The notes under the pieces are model-generated. The model did not search any database, had not been told where the DNA came from, and saw only the letters and a program-made list of their open reading frames with translations. Below, piece by piece: positions 1-12,404 of a stretch of DNA of 64,000 bases. The position numbers were made by a program, and so were the translations under genes. Within the stretch, counting starts at the first letter, position 1, and each line of letters begins with the position of its first letter. The stretch comes from Haberlea rhodopensis (lineage: Eukaryota > Streptophyta > Magnoliopsida > Lamiales > Gesneriaceae): assembly GCA_907163345.1 (NCBI GenBank), contig CAJQUN010000128.1, forward strand, positions 1 through 64,000, given 5' to 3'.

Positions 1-470
1 TACTCTACTCCTTGTAGAAAACTATACAAAAAGGAAAATTCTGTTCTGCTAATCCTGTAGCACTCCTTACAGCTCAGCGTATCAACCCCAACCTAGTTCT
101 CCATGTCAAAAGCACCTACAAAGACAACCCCCAACACATGAGCACATCATAGTTTCATATCAATCATAATATGAATGTAAAGCATAAATTCATAAATCAT
201 AGGCATAGGGATACTTCCTGTTTAAAACGCCCATTTTTGTTGTCCCATGTACCATAACTCATAATCAAATCAATATATGATATTATGGTTTCTTTAAATA
301 AATGTCATGACATAACTTCACTTCTTAAATCTTTACTTCAATCCTTAGTCAGTTTATCATCAGTGTATTTTAATGCCCCTCGCATCATAACTTCATATTA
401 AGCGGAACTCCCCTCCCTCGCTTCTTCATACAAGCGGTATTTCTATCCTCGCTTCGTATGGAATACCTCG
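1..470 (-). mobile_element. LTR-B, left arm, cut by window edge
   Basis: This is the U5-side arm of a minus-strand LTR. It matches the solo LTR-B at 33121-33540: the same GTAGAAGCTATAC-like stretch, the GCACCTACAAAGACAA acceptor-like box on the minus strand, and AGCGG-type mini-hairpins at 395-465. Its continuation is at 10040-11531, because El.1 is inserted between the two arms. Together the arms give 1,962 bp of a family that is about 2.3 kb long, so roughly 350 bp lie left of the window. No gene is present. Confidence 0.85.
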
Positions 471-1112
471 TGTAGGACCCCAAGCCCTTAAAACCTTGAT
501 TAGTGTATTAACCACTATGTGTGGTACATGCTTTCTATAAAATGTCATCGGGAAGCTCTGATGATACTTAATCATTGCCTGTCAATAAAGACTTCATATG
601 TTTGCCCTTTACCAACCCCTTGGTGCCACTTTTCACATTGTAAACTTTTACAAAAATTTGGGCAGAGTCTCCCCATAAATAGAGCTATCCCAAAACAGAG
701 TACAACACATAACAAAATTCCCGGCCAGGGGAACACATAATACTCAACAGAAAGCAGTAATACAAGTAGATTCCCAGCCAGGGAAGACACCACACAATAT
801 GTCAACAAAAGTGGGTTCCAACACCCACATAATACACCAATGACTCTCATATCATTCTAGCAATTCAACCTAATTGCATGCAACCTTAAATGAAAGAGAG
901 AAAGGCTCATGCCTTTATATACAATCCATATACAAGTATAATCGTGCTCACATGCGAGCATCATGAATATGAATATGTATAAATCCTCAGGTGTATATAT
1001 ATAGGTACTCTATACGATACCGTGCTCCATCAGGCCCTGGTACCACGATCCTGGGAGTACCTCAAATCAACAGCTCGAGCTCAGCTCCATAGCCATCGAT
1101 GTACCTGTCCAC

Positions 1113-1864
1113 CTGTCCCAACAGAGACAGCCCCCAACGGGGTGAGCATACCAATACACAAAATCCCATAATCATAATAATGAAATTCATAATTTACAAC
1201 AAGGTAAATGCTAATGAATTTTAAATGATACTCCCTGGATGGCAACATCCTCATCCGGGATTCCGTGTACTGTCCCTGTTCTCACAACATCAAACTCATC
1301 AAATCTCATAAATCAGTAAATCAACACATTGATTTACACATCGCATGCCTGATCCTCGAATATCAACATATAGTGATTACAAATTCATTAAACATGCAAT
1401 TACAGATATCACAACATCTAATACTGATTTCACAACCTTGCTATCAATCACAGATAGCTCAAATGCTTAGCATTTATTTTACCAATCCTTCATTATACTT
1501 AGACATCTCAAGTGTCTTATAAATGAATACATGAGTCTACAAACCTAGACATCTCAAATGTCTCATAATGAATACATGATTCTACGAACCTAGACATCTC
1601 AAATGTCTTACGAAGAATGCATGATTCTACAAACCTAGACATCTCAAATGTCTCATAATATAGTCATATAAACCCAGTACCCCATATATCATGCAAGAGT
1701 CATCCTACTCTAGTGTCACGCACGCTACAAGCGGCGATATCAAGATTTGGGTCATTCCTTGGCTATATCAACATGTATATATAACCATACGCAAAACATT
1801 CAATGCAATCAAAACACCTTATGCATTTCACATATATATAGTAATGCTCGTACGTCGCACGTAC
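1113..1864 (-). other. Candidate leader intron in El.1 3' LTR
   Basis: On the minus strand a donor-like TTTAAG|GTACGT sits inside a perfect hairpin (GTACGT, loop GCG, ACGTAC; 1850-1864). An acceptor-like TGGGACAG|GT follows 752 nt downstream. The same pair recurs at the same place in every Tekay-type LTR in the window. It is inferred from sequence shape only. Confidence 0.35.
1500..1657. repeat. Four AGACAT-ctcaa-ATGTCT hairpins, about 52-bp period
   Basis: A 6-bp inverted repeat AGACAT/ATGTCT with a 5-nt CTCAA loop recurs four times; the first copy has one mismatch. The spacers are related (CATAATGAATACATGATTCTAC type). The array lies in the transcribed part of the LTR, inside the candidate leader intron. 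Confidence 0.8.
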
Positions 1865-2802
1865 CTTAAATCTCCGAAGTCCGAGCCAAGCCTTGCTCGA
1901 GTTCCATGCCCCGAGGAATGATGTGGCTAACACGATAACAATTCACCATTATTTACGAACATGTACCTATGTTCAAGCACACCATATCCCTCACAACATT
2001 GTCCATACACGACAATTATCCTCTTAAAAGACCCGGGGCAGGGTACATGCAGGGAAGGAATAAATGAGACAATCGAAATTTGTTCAAGAATGCCCTACAA
2101 AAAATCGAACCTCAATCTCACAATTTCGAACCCAATAAAATACCATAATTCATCTAAAAATGTCAATTAAGCTATCCAAGCAAGAATCAACATCCCTTGA
2201 CAAAAACTCCCCATTTTCGGAACTCAACCCCCATAATTTCGAATCCAAACAAGCCCTTAAATTCAAACCCTTAAAATCCTTCAAATTCGAACCAAAGCTT
2301 TTCAATTCGATCTCAATCAAGCATCATAATACTCTTAAACATGCAATAATCGATCAATGCACGAAATAATACCCCTGCCAAAAACCCCCAAAAATCGAAA
2401 TCAAACCCTACAATTTTCGAAAATAATTTCGAACCAAAACCACCGAATTTAGTAGGGAATAACATGAGAGGGATGCAAAAGGGGTAAGGGAGGCTATCCA
2501 TACGAAATCGGAAGCAAAATCAAACGAAAATCGAAGAACCCTAGAAATTGGGGATCGACGCTTACCAGCAAAAATTCGACTTCCACACGCGACGAAACCT
2601 CGAATTGATGGAGGGGAAAGAAGCGCCTCGTCGAGACGAAGACGGCGGTAGGTCGCACGCCCCCGAACGGCGGCCGGACGGCGGCTGGCGCACCGCTTGA
2701 AGCGGCGGGGGTCCTGTAGCAGACGGGAATCGCGTTGGACGGGAAAGAGAGAGGAAGGAGAGGGCTGAAATGATAATTTCCTAAAATCTTGGGTTCAAAT
2801 GG

Positions 2803-2810
2803 TATTTATA
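2803..2810 (-). promoter_or_regulatory. TATA box, El.1 3' LTR
   Basis: TATTTATA on the plus strand reads TATAAATA on the minus strand. It lies about 330 bp inside the LTR start, as in the matching LTRs of El.2. Confidence 0.6.
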
Positions 2811-3138
2811 GCAAAAATACCCCGAAAAATTAATAGCCCCACAAATACATCATGATTCCTTAAAAATCATCTGTTTTCAAAAACTCTCTCTCTAACTCCA
2901 AAACCCTCTACCGGTGCTCACACAGCACCCGAGATTCCGAGACACATCAAAAACCCAACTCTTAGGTTTTACACCGTAATGTGAATACAATCTCAACCTC
3001 TGGATCCAACGATCCCAACTGCCCAAATAAACGAGCCCAGAGGCCCAACACCTCGATTAAATCCCAAATCGCCACGTAAAACCACTTTAGGGATTATTAA
3101 TACTACGGGATTAACACCTATAATCCCTGGTCATCACA

Positions 3139-3175
3139 ATATCCCCCACTAAAAGAATTTCGTCCTCGAAATTAG
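3139..3175 (-). other. El.1 polypurine tract region
   Basis: On the minus strand this reads AATTTCGAGGACGAAATTC, then TTTTAGTGGGGGATATT directly before the 3' LTR. The AATTTCGAGGACGAAAT block is the same one that ends the pol of element C, although no pol is present here. The retained tail supports descent from, or trans-mobilisation by, a Tekay-type element. Confidence 0.8.
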
Positions 3176-5600
3176 CACTGGTGTATCACGTAACACCCAG
3201 GCTGCACAACAACATGAAGCCATAACATCGATTCCTGACCCATATCAGAGTCGTATTAATAAAACGCGAGGATACTTACCTCTCATCTAATCTCTGAAAC
3301 AGAGCGACATACCAAAACCAACATAACACCCAAGAGGTAAAACGTACCTCGATGCGGGTCATCCCAAAAGTCAGTCCCTCATGACTGCGAAACAACTGAT
3401 ACTTACGACTGTAGATCAGACAGTCATCCTTCGTTCTAATACAACAGTACGAACACGTCCCGATGACACCTCAACCGTAAGAACGTTGACCTCGTGTCAA
3501 ACTCTGGAGTGGAATAGACTTCCAGATCCATCATAACGTCAAAGAGCGTCAGCACAACTCAACGCTAACAGTCCAAAAGCAGTTAGTCAACTGAAACTGC
3601 AAGGATTCGAATCGCTCTTGATTCTATCGTAGATATCATCCAATGACATCTTTACCAAGACTCTCGATGTCTAACATACATCGTTACGAGGGAAACACTA
3701 GTACAACTACGGTGTACACATACCAAACCTGGTTTCCACTTTCAAACTTCCTCCATCGAAGGAGTAGTCGCCTCATTGCAACTTAATTTGGCAACTCACG
3801 GCCACAAATTCAAACAAAAGACATCTCACAAGATGTCCACCTCCGGATGTTCCAAGAATCACGTTCTGATCATAAATAACAAACCGAGACTCCGCAGAGT
3901 TTACATTTCTTAAGGGGCATGCAATAAACCCATTGCATCCGCAACGCTTGTGTCGTCAGCGACACTCAACCAATCCGAAATCCTGCCATCCCCTTGAAAA
4001 TCCTCGGATTTAACAATCCAAACTTGGGAAGGCTGTCGCATAACTCGAAGGAAACACCAATAAGGGAAATACCTTAACCCTCACAAGAAAATCCCTCCTC
4101 AAGGGAGTCAACTAACTTCACGATTATTCCTCATAATCATCGTGCCATGGAGATTCCCAATCTCAAGGTGTTCCATATCTCACATCAGAGATTTAACCAT
4201 CCAAAAATAGCATAACTCTATGCTTAACAGAGAGGAAATCAATAACTGGCATCCGTATACTCACCGGTATACCTGCCTAAGCACTGACATCACATGCATA
4301 CTCAATGCACTCGGCTCGGGTATCTACCATATATCCCTAAGCCCCAAACACAACCGTCAATTCTGAGTCATTCCTTACTCAGTGGAGGATGAAAATCGAC
4401 GATTAACAATACACGGTGTGATTCCCAAAATCAACACCACTTGCACCAACTTAACGAATCTTTCAAAGATTCCCAAATAGGTATAATACTACCTTCTTCC
4501 TCGCAAGGGAAGTGCCATCGAACTCGAGATCCACAAGTCTCGAACCATCGTTCGGAAAAACTGGATACATAACACCCATTGTATCCCAATACACGGGTTT
4601 CCTTTAGATTGAGTCAATAACAACCTGATGACTCTCTTGTGGTACTCCAACATCCTGAGCTTGTCCCAGACAAGTCTCCAAGATTAACATAAACGTATAC
4701 ACGTTTCAGCGAGGCACGAACAACCTTAACCTCAATGACATGGTGACTACTAGAGTCCACCACAATCCACATCGTATCACCTTACGATTTGCCAACTTGG
4801 TTCCAACGAGCAGTGTAACGGCTCTAGCAAGCCCATCATGGTGCTACACCACACGCGGCAGACAACCTAGTCTCTGCCTCTTTAGGTTTTACCTCAAACC
4901 TACCAATAGACGGACGTTTCCACATGGTATAACATACTATGGGAGAAAACTCAATAGAGTAGTGGGTCTTTATCCAACATTCCTCAATGCCGATACACCC
5001 TGGACAACCCAATGTCCCTATGTACTTAACATAACCTGATCCTACTCCCTTAGGACCCATCCTACACCCTCAAGGGTGGTGTGACCATGTCCACCACATG
5101 TCACATCGACAGAAAGCGAGTACTTTCCTCCATGATTACTCCTGTCGTCAAATCACATGGCCAAAAGCCACTCCAACGAGCATACCTCAAGGGTATCACC
5201 ACTCGTAAAATGATTACCCCCAAACATAAGCTGCGGTACAATCACATGTACAGCGCATCCAACCATTCCTCGAGCAACCCGCTCGGTATAAGGGTCACGT
5301 CCATCGGTGTCGCACACACCACCTTGTGCCCAGTACTGGCACCCAAGGCATACTACTGAATACGTATACTCAACGCATCGATCATCGTAACGATGATGCA
5401 TGTCTAATAAGACATCTCCTACACCATCGTCATCGTCATCCCGTGACGACACATGCCAACTCATGGCATCTAAACATTGTCAACTAGTTGACGATACATG
5501 TACATCAGCGTATGTCATCCACTAACATGCTAGTAAAATAGGCATAATAAAACATGTATATCAATGCATGCCAGCTACAATAAAGCTAATAAAATAGCAA
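3176..5600 (-). other. El.1 non-coding internal domain rich in inverted repeats
   Basis: No reading frame of substance is present. The stretch is homologous, in reverse, to 40850-43190 of El.2. Short inverted repeats recur along it: CTGAGT/ACTCAG at about 4372-4392, GTATAC/GTATAC at about 4255-4272, GACATC/GATGTC at about 3820-3836, AGCATA/TATGCT near 4207, GAATC/GATTC near 3607. Similar inverted repeats stand in the El.2 copy with some changed loops. The function is unknown; it may be packaging or dimerisation RNA. Confidence 0.6.
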
Positions 5601-5639
5601 TATCTCATACCTCATCGCTAGTGATATGCGTCATACCTG

Positions 5640-6190
5640 TCTCCGTCGCTCATAATAGTGCGTAATCAGCACCCATCGCTCGAGAGGCGGCAAAATCCTG
5701 TGCTGAGTACATGAGCGGCAAAATCCTCGCTATAGAATCGACGGCATGACACCATCTTCATATAATAAGTGGCATAGAAACCTCGCTATATACCTGAGTA
5801 TGAATCAGCGTCCACATAGTAGCGGAAAGAGCATCGCTATCAATACCCTGGCGAATGAACCATCGCCAATAGATATAGGCGGAATGAACCATCCTATAAA
5901 TACACCTGGCGGAATGAACCATCGCCAATAATATAGCGGAATGAACCATCGCTATAAATACACCTGGCGAATGAACCATCGCCAATAGATATAGCGGAAT
6001 GAACCATCGCTATCAATACACCTGGCGGAATGAACCATCGCCAATCAATATAGCGGAATGAACCGTCGCTATAAATACACCTGGCGGAATGAACCATCGC
6101 CAATAAGTATAGCGGAATGAACCGTCGCTATAATACGCCTGGCGGAATGAACCATCGCCAATTAATATAGCGGAATGAACCATCGCTATA
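5640..6190 (-). repeat. 59-bp tandem array of paired mini-hairpins (El.1)
   Basis: From about 5823 a 59-bp unit repeats about six times, with degenerate units before it. Each unit holds two mini-hairpins with different stems but nearly the same loop: GGCG/CGCC and AGCG/CGCT around a GAATGAACCAT-like loop. The same 59-bp design occurs in El.2 (40074-40497) and G (62265-62745). Nearby ORFs are only read-through of the repeat. Confidence 0.88.
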
Positions 6191-6199
6191 AAACCGTGT

Positions 6200-7076
6200 C
6201 CTCATAGAGAAATGAATATAATCGACACAAGCGGGACACATCACCGCTATCATCCGTGTCATCACAAAGGAATGATCATCATCCTAACAAGCGGGCATCT
6301 CATCCTCGCTTCTTCATACAAGCGGTATCTCATCCTCGATTCGTATGGCATACCCGCCTCCATGTGCAAGCGAGCATCCCTGCCCGCTTCCACATTTTTA
6401 GCGGTACAAGCATAAGCTTCTTCATACAAAGCGGGTATATCATCCCTCGCTTCGTATGGAATACCCCGCCTCCATGTGCAAGCGATCATCCCCGCCCGCT
6501 CCACATGTTTAGCGGTTCAAGCATAAGTATAAAAATTCTCACTGTCATAAGCAGGACTCCTGGAATGTATAATCATTCATTCCTTTTTATACTCCATATT
6601 TCCTGTAACCTGGCAACCATCAGGGTTAACAACAATAGCCATATACGCTATGCATCCACATTCAATTCATAATAAAAACACATTATGAGAATGTATGGTT
6701 TCACAAATAAATGTCATGATATCCTTCTTTAAATCCTTATTTCATCCTGAGCCCCTTATCACTTAGTACATTTTAATGCTTCTTGCTACTCCAGGGGAAA
6801 GCGGAATTCTTCCTCGCTTCCACTGGACTTTAGCGTTGCTACTCCATGTAAGCGGAACTCTTCATCGCTTCCAATGGACTTTAGCGTTGCTACTCCATAT
6901 AAGCGGGACTCTTCATCGCTTCATATGGACTTTAGCATAAGCCATTAAATCTTACTAAGATAACTTTGACTCAAGACATGCATATGCAAAACAATGCACA
7001 ATAACATATATCATAACCTCAATGCACCACTTTGCATTCATCATGTGTCAACAAGACAACGTAAAATACATGTTAC
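6200..7076 (-). repeat. LTR-B-like leader module inside El.1
   Basis: This internal stretch resembles the middle of LTR-B (33350-33815) far more than the El.1 LTR does. It has the same AGCGG mini-hairpins alternating with TTCATACAAGCGGTATCTCA-like text, the same ATAAATGTCATGA block (6708-6720), and the same TTGCATTCATCATGTGTCAA end (7032-7051). It sits just inside the primer site. El.2 and G carry C-like and F-like modules at the equivalent position. Confidence 0.65.
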
Positions 7077-7187
7077 CTCGGAAATATCCCTTTATCTGAT
7101 TTTCTTTTAAAACCAGCTTCCTTGGCACATAACACACGGAGTGCCAGACATCCCCATAAATGTCATCCTATCGTGTCCACACGATTC
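7077..7187 (-). other. Exon-like segment behind the primer site (El.1)
   Basis: On the minus strand a branch-like GCTAAC and TTGCAG precede GAATCGTG, and the segment ends at CGAG|GTAACA. El.2 (39340-39437) and G (61041-61265) have the same acceptor and opening sequence and also end at a donor-like site, while what follows differs. It has no long ORF. Confidence 0.35.
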
Positions 7188-7336
7188 CTGCAACCACAAT
7201 TGGTTAGCAATACCACTTTTCATATCATAAGAGCACATAAACAATGTGTTATGTCATACAACATTAATGCCATCATGCATAAATATGTGCTATCAATAAC
7301 TTCCTAGGCCCTTAACAGCCCCAATGAGCAACCACT

Positions 7337-7348
7337 GCTCTGATACCA
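7337..7348 (-). other. El.1 primer binding site (initiator Met tRNA)
   Basis: GCTCTGATACCA on the plus strand reads TGGTATCAGAGC on the minus strand, four bases (TTAG) inside the 5' LTR end. It is complementary to the 3' end of plant initiator Met tRNA, as is usual in Tekay-type elements. Confidence 0.9.
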
Positions 7349-8378
7349 CTAATGTAAGGACCCCAAGCCCTTAAACCTTGATTAGTGTATTAACCACTAT
7401 GTGTGGTACATGCTTTCTATAAAATGTCAATCGGGAGCTCTGATGATACTTAATCATTGCCTGTCAATAAAAGACTCATATGTTTGCCCTTTACCAACCC
7501 CTTGGTGCCACTTTCACATTGTAAACTTTTACAAAAATTTGGGCAGAGTCTCCCCATAAATAGAGCTATCCCAAAACAGAGTACAACACATAACAAAATT
7601 CCCGGCCAGGGAACACATAATACTCAACAGAAAGCGTAATACAAGTAGATTCCCAGCCAGGGAAGACACCACACATATGTCAACAAAAGTGGGTTCCAAC
7701 ACCCACATAATACACCAATGACTCTCATATCATTCTAGCAATTCAACCTAATTGCATGCAACCTTAAATGAAAGAGAGAAAGGCTCATGCCTTTATATAC
7801 AATCCATATACAAGTATAATCGTGCTCACATGCGAGCATCATGAATATGAATATGTATAAATCCTCAGGTGTATATATATAGGTACTCTATACGATACCG
7901 TGCTCCCTCAGGCCCTGGGTACCACGATCCTGGGAGTACCTCAAATCAACAGCTCGAGCTCAGCCTCCATAGCCATCGATGTACTGTCCACCTGTCCCAA
8001 CAGAGACAGCCCCCAACGGGGTGAGCATACCAATACACAAAATCCCATAATCATAATAATGAAATTCATAATTTACAACAAAGGTAATGCTAATGAATTT
8101 TAAATGATACTCCCTGGATGGCAACATCCTCATCCGGGATTCCGTGTACTGTCCCTGTTCTCACAACATCAAACTCATCAAATCTCATAAATCAGTAAAT
8201 CAACACATTGATTTACACATCGCATGCCTGATCCTCGAATATCAACATATAGTGATTACAAATTCATTAAACATGCAATTACAGATATCACAACATCTAA
8301 TACTGATTTCACAACCTTGCTATCAATCACAGATAGCTCAAATGCCTTAGCATTTATTTTACCAATCTTCATTAACTT

Positions 8379-8531
8379 AGACATCTCAAGTGTCTTATAA
8401 TGATACATGAGTCTACAAACCTAGACATCTCAAATGTCTCATAATGAATACATGATTCTACGAACCTAGACATCTCAAATGTCTTACGAAGAATGCATGA
8501 TTCTACAAAACCTAGACATCTCAAATGTCTC
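8379..8531. repeat. AGACAT-ctcaa-ATGTCT hairpin array, second copy
   Basis: The LTR duplicate of the array at 1500-1657, again with four stem-loops. Confidence 0.8.
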
Positions 8532-9699
8532 ATAATATAGTCATATAAACCCAGTACCCCATATATCATGCAAGAGTCATCCTACTCTAGTGTCACGCAC
8601 GCTACAAGCGGCGATATCAAGATTTGGGTCATTCCTTGGCTATATCAACATGTATATATAACCATACGCAAAACATTCAATGCAATCAAAACACCTTATG
8701 CATTTCACATATATATAGTAATGCTCGTACGTCGCACGTACCTTAAATCTCCGAAGTCCGAGCCAAGCCTTGCTCGAGTTCCATGCCCCGAGGAATGATG
8801 TGCTAAACACGATAAACAATTCACCATTATTTACGAACATGTAACCTATGTTCAAGCACACCCATATCCCTCACAACATTGTCAATACACGACAATTATC
8901 CTCTTAAAAGACCCGGGGCAGGGGTACATGCAGGGAAGGAATAAATGAGACAATCGAAATTTGTTCAAGAATGCCCTACAAAAATCGAACCTCAATCTCA
9001 CAATTTCGAACCAATAAAATACCATAATTCAATCTAAATGTCAATTAAGCTATCCAAGCAAGAATCAACATCCCTTGACAAAAACTCCCCATTTTCGAAC
9101 TCAACCCCCATAATTTCGAATCCAAACAAGCCCTTAAATTCAAAACCCTTAAAATCCTTCCCAATTCGAACCAAAGCTTTTCAATTCGATCTCAATCAAG
9201 CATCATAATACTCTTAAACATTGCAATAATCGATCAATTGCACGAAATAATTACCCCTGCCAAAAACCCCCAAAAATCGAAATCAAACCCTACAATTTTC
9301 GAAAATAATTTCGAACCAAACCACCGAATTTAGTAGGGAATAACATGAGAGGGATGCAAAAGGGGTAAGGGAGGCTATCCATACGAAATCGGAAGCAAAA
9401 TCAAACGAAAATCGAAGAACCCTAGAAATTGGGGATCGACGCTTACCAGCAAAATTTCGACTTCCACACGCGACGAAACCTCGAATTGATGGAGGGGAAA
9501 GAAGCGCCTCGTCGAGACGAAGACGGCGGTAGGGCGCACGCCCCGAAAGGCGGCCGCCGGAAGGCGGCGGCGCAACGCTTGAAGCGGCGGGGGGGCAGGG
9601 CGGGGTCCTGTAGTAGCAGGAGGGAATCGCGCGTGGACGGGAAGAGAGGGAAGGAGAGGGCTGAAATGATTTAATTCCTAAAATCTTGGGTTCAAATGG

Positions 9700-9707
9700 T
9701 ATTTATA
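9700..9707 (-). promoter_or_regulatory. TATA box, El.1 5' LTR
   Basis: TATTTATA on plus, TATAAATA on minus. This is the copy positioned to drive El.1 transcription. Confidence 0.6.
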
Positions 9708-10447
9708 GCAAAAAACCCCGAAAAATAATAGCCCCACAAATACATCATGATTCCTTAAAAATCATCTGTTTTCAAAAACTCTCTCTCTAACTCCAAAACC
9801 CTCTACCGGTGCTCACACAGCACCCGAGATTCCGAGACACATCAAAAACCCAACTCTTAGGTTTTACACCGTAATGTGAATACAATCTCAACCTCTGGAT
9901 CCAACGATCCCAACTGCCCAAATAAACGAGCCCAGAAGGCCCAACACCTCGATTAAATCCCAAATCGCCACGTAAAACCACTTTAGGGATTATTAATACT
10001 ACGGGATTAACACCTATAATCCCTGGTCATCACACCTCGCCTCCATGTGCAAGCGGACCTACACCCCTTGCTCCACATTTTTAGCGTTATAAGCGGTAAG
10101 CATTAAAATCATGACTGTGATAACCCTGACTCGTGGAATACACACCAAATGTTCCACAACATACATATGCAACAACAATGCATAAACAACATGTATCGTA
10201 CTCATAATGCGCAAACTTGAATTTATCGTATGTCAAATAATAAACATATAATACATGTTACCGTTGGGTGCCCGTACGTCGCTTACGTACCTTTCCAAAA
10301 TATGGTGTGTTGCAGGACTCTATCCCCTGCGTTGTGTAGCTATCTGTGAAGGCTCTACACCAGTGTACAACACAATATTAGATGCCAATTTATAGACCAA
10401 AATCAAAAAATCCAACAAAAACATCATTTTCCACTATTCAGCATCTG

Positions 10448-10598
10448 GCGATCGATCGATGCATCGAGGCGATTGATCGCCAGACTTCACTGGACTCGAG
10501 ACGATCGATCGCTCCATTTATGGCGATCGATCGCCTGCCTTCGATTTTAGCTACTGGCCTTCGGTGATCGATCGCTGCGTTTGTAGCGATCGATCGCC
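10448..10598. repeat. CGATCGATCG palindrome cluster (LTR-B)
   Basis: Six sites in three pairs, with starts about 10449/10470, 10502/10524 and 10565/10587, so 21-22 bp apart within each pair. The outer bases are mostly G and C (GCGATCGATCGC). The sites lie downstream of the TATA box and upstream of the core hairpin in minus-strand order. Confidence 0.85.
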
Positions 10599-11305
10599 AC
10601 ACGCTGTGTGCGCGATTTCTCCAGGTTTTTCGAACACCCATCTTCATACCATCCAATCTAGCATATAAGACATACAACATGCTTGAACAAACATGCTAAG
10701 AGCTACAATATACTACCATGAATGTATTCAAATCAAAGTTCTACCCAAACTTAAACCCACATGCCTCAAAAATCGCCCAACTAAATCAGTACTCACTCAA
10801 GCTCTTCAAAAACAGGGTACCATATTTCTTTTCCAGATTTTCGAACACCTCTTTTCACACCAATAAATCCACCCAATTAAACATGCATCATGTTCAAAGA
10901 AATATGCTAGGGGCTTCATTATACTATCATGCAAGCACTCAAAATAAAAATTCACCCAAACATAAACTCATGCTTTATATCACCCCAACTCTAACTCAAA
11001 TCAACCAAAAATTAACCAAAACAAGATATGGTTCCTCACCCCTCTTGGCTCCAACTTTTTGCAAGGTTTTAAGCCTTGAAATTTGCAATCTCTTCCTCCT
11101 ACATGCTAAGCTGCGGCTGGGCGATTTTGGGGGTGGATATTGGTGTAGAAAGAGTGATGGAGGTGGAGTGAAAGGAGAGGGCAAGTGGGGGTATGAGGCA
11201 GCTGCTGCAGGTATGGGTTGGGGGGGTGGTTGGGTGGTGGGTTATGTGATGTGTTATGTTTTGGTCCCGGTATTTAGCATGATGTGTTAAAATATCCTCA
11301 CATTA

Positions 11306-11313
11306 TATTTATA
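11306..11313 (-). promoter_or_regulatory. TATA box, LTR-B
   Basis: TATTTATA on plus. The equivalent positions in the other LTR-B copies are 19456-19463 and 35016-35023. Confidence 0.55.
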
Positions 11314-11699
11314 GTATTTAATCAATAAAATACTTCAAATTCCAATTAAACATGCTTCACCAAAACGAATAACACCCACCCCTTGCCATAACCCAAATTC
11401 CCAACTTAAATCACATGCACCCCGAAACGCATTTCCCCAATATTATTAATTCAACCCAATGAATTAATACCATAATCTTCATAACATAAATAAATGTTTT
11501 AAAAGCACATAATCATTTTGGGGATATCACAGTATGCTCCCTGATTTACCACACTAGCACATTTTCATTGTTGTTCCTGTTTCATAAACTCATGCACAAA
11601 ATCATTATTCACAATATAATGATCGATACCACGTTCCAGTTATAACCACAATATTCCACATTAATCACTAGAAATGTGACTGTTCCGGTCCTGTTACAA

Positions 11700-11845
11700 C
11701 AGCGGAATTTTAGGACCCCTCGCTTCTACATATAGCGGCATCATATGATATCCTCGCTTCGACAATGACAGCGGCATGTTCATCGCTTCGACATGACAGC
11801 GGCAAATATCATATTACCATCGCTTCATATGACAGCGGCAAGTAC
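11700..11845. repeat. AGCGG mini-hairpin array (LTR-C)
   Basis: AGCGG or AGCGGC alternates with TCGCTTC at 15-25 nt spacing. The block GTGACTGTTCCGGTCCTGTT beside it is also found, reversed, in the El.2 internal module near 39715, so the two share a source. Confidence 0.7.
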
Positions 11846-12216
11846 CTACCTTGCTCGTATATAACAACTACCAGAACAATCAAGCATTTCCAACCACATA
11901 TAAATAACCACAATACTTGAGTCCACAATCATAATGCATCACCATTATCTCAATATATATCAACACATTTCATAATCAACACTTGTCCACAATATATATA
12001 TCCAAAAGCGTAAGAACACATTTTACCGTCCGATGCTCGTACGTCTCACTACGTACCTTAGTCTCAAAAGTGGAGAAGTTGAAGAACTTTATCTCCTTGA
12101 AGTTGTTGGTACCTGGGATGGTTCTACACAACCATACAAATCAATATTAGAAGCCAATTATAGTCCCAATACAAAAAATTCAACAAAAAACATCATTTCC
12201 CACTTTTAAGCAGCTG

Positions 12217-12404
12217 CCGATCGATCGCTGCATCGAGGCGATCGATCGCGAGCCTTACCGATCGATCGCTTCGATGCAGCGATCGATCGCCAGACCACAC
12301 TGGCTCGCGGCGATCGATCACGCCATATATGGCGATCGATCGCCTGCAACATAATTTGCCACTGGCCTTCGCGATCGATCGCTGCATTCGTAGCGATCGA
12401 TCGC
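12217..12404. repeat. CGATCGATCG palindrome cluster (LTR-C)
   Basis: Eight sites, starting at 12218, 12239, 12259, 12280, 12311, 12333, 12372 and 12394. Neighbouring starts within groups are 20, 21 or 22 bp apart. Most sites are GCGATCGATCGC. Confidence 0.88.

Larger units (their letters stand above)
471..3138 (-). repeat. El.1 3' LTR
   Basis: Minus-strand LTR bounded by TGTAGGACCCC at the left and GGTCATCACA at the right. In minus-strand order it contains a TATA box (2803-2810), the GTACGT-cgc-ACGTAC type hairpin (1850-1864), four AGACAT hairpins, an acceptor-like GGGACAG|GT (about 1113), and two TTCCC/GGGAA hairpins near 720-785. It differs from the 5' LTR mainly by reciprocal one-base indels. 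Confidence 0.92.
471..10034 (-). mobile_element. El.1: complete coding-free LTR element (LARD-like)
   Basis: Two direct LTRs of 2,668 and 2,682 bp flank a 4.2-kb internal region with no gag or pol. On the minus strand it begins TGTGATGACC and ends CCTTACA (CCTACA in the 3' LTR). A perfect 5-bp target duplication CCTCG lies at 466-470 and 10035-10039. A primer site complementary to initiator Met tRNA lies next to the 5' LTR and a purine tract next to the 3' LTR. It therefore has the cis signals for reverse transcription but no enzymes, as in large retrotransposon derivatives (LARDs). It is inserted into LTR-B. El.2 is a sister copy on the plus strand. Confidence 0.92.
7353..10034 (-). repeat. 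El.1 5' LTR
   Basis: 2,682 bp, starting TGTAAGGACCCC and ending GGTCATCACA on the plus strand. It has the same internal order as the 3' LTR: TATA box 9700-9707, core hairpin GTACGTCGCACGTAC at 8727-8741, acceptor-like GGGACAG|GT near 7992, and AGACAT hairpins at 8379-8531. A GC-rich patch at 9500-9650 is where the two LTRs differ most. The short ORFs are unsupported. Confidence 0.92.
10040..11531 (-). mobile_element. LTR-B, right arm
   Basis: Continues LTR-B after El.1 and ends TTTGGGGATATCACA, the reverse of the TGTGATATCCC start seen at 19230. It carries the core hairpin GTACGTCGCTTACGTAC (10274-10290), a palindrome cluster (10448-10598) and a TATA box at 11306-11313. The 190-codon frame at 10718-11290 lies wholly inside the LTR and lines up with non-coding parts of the other LTR-B copies, so I do not call it a gene. 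Confidence 0.88.

Noticed and set aside
5640..6190. Possible CRISPR-like array
   Set aside because: Units repeat completely, without unique spacers; there is no cas gene and the context is a plant LTR element.
10718..11290. 190-codon plus-strand ORF
   Set aside because: It lies inside minus-strand LTR-B, matches non-coding parts of other LTR-B copies and ends in low-complexity Gly/Val text.
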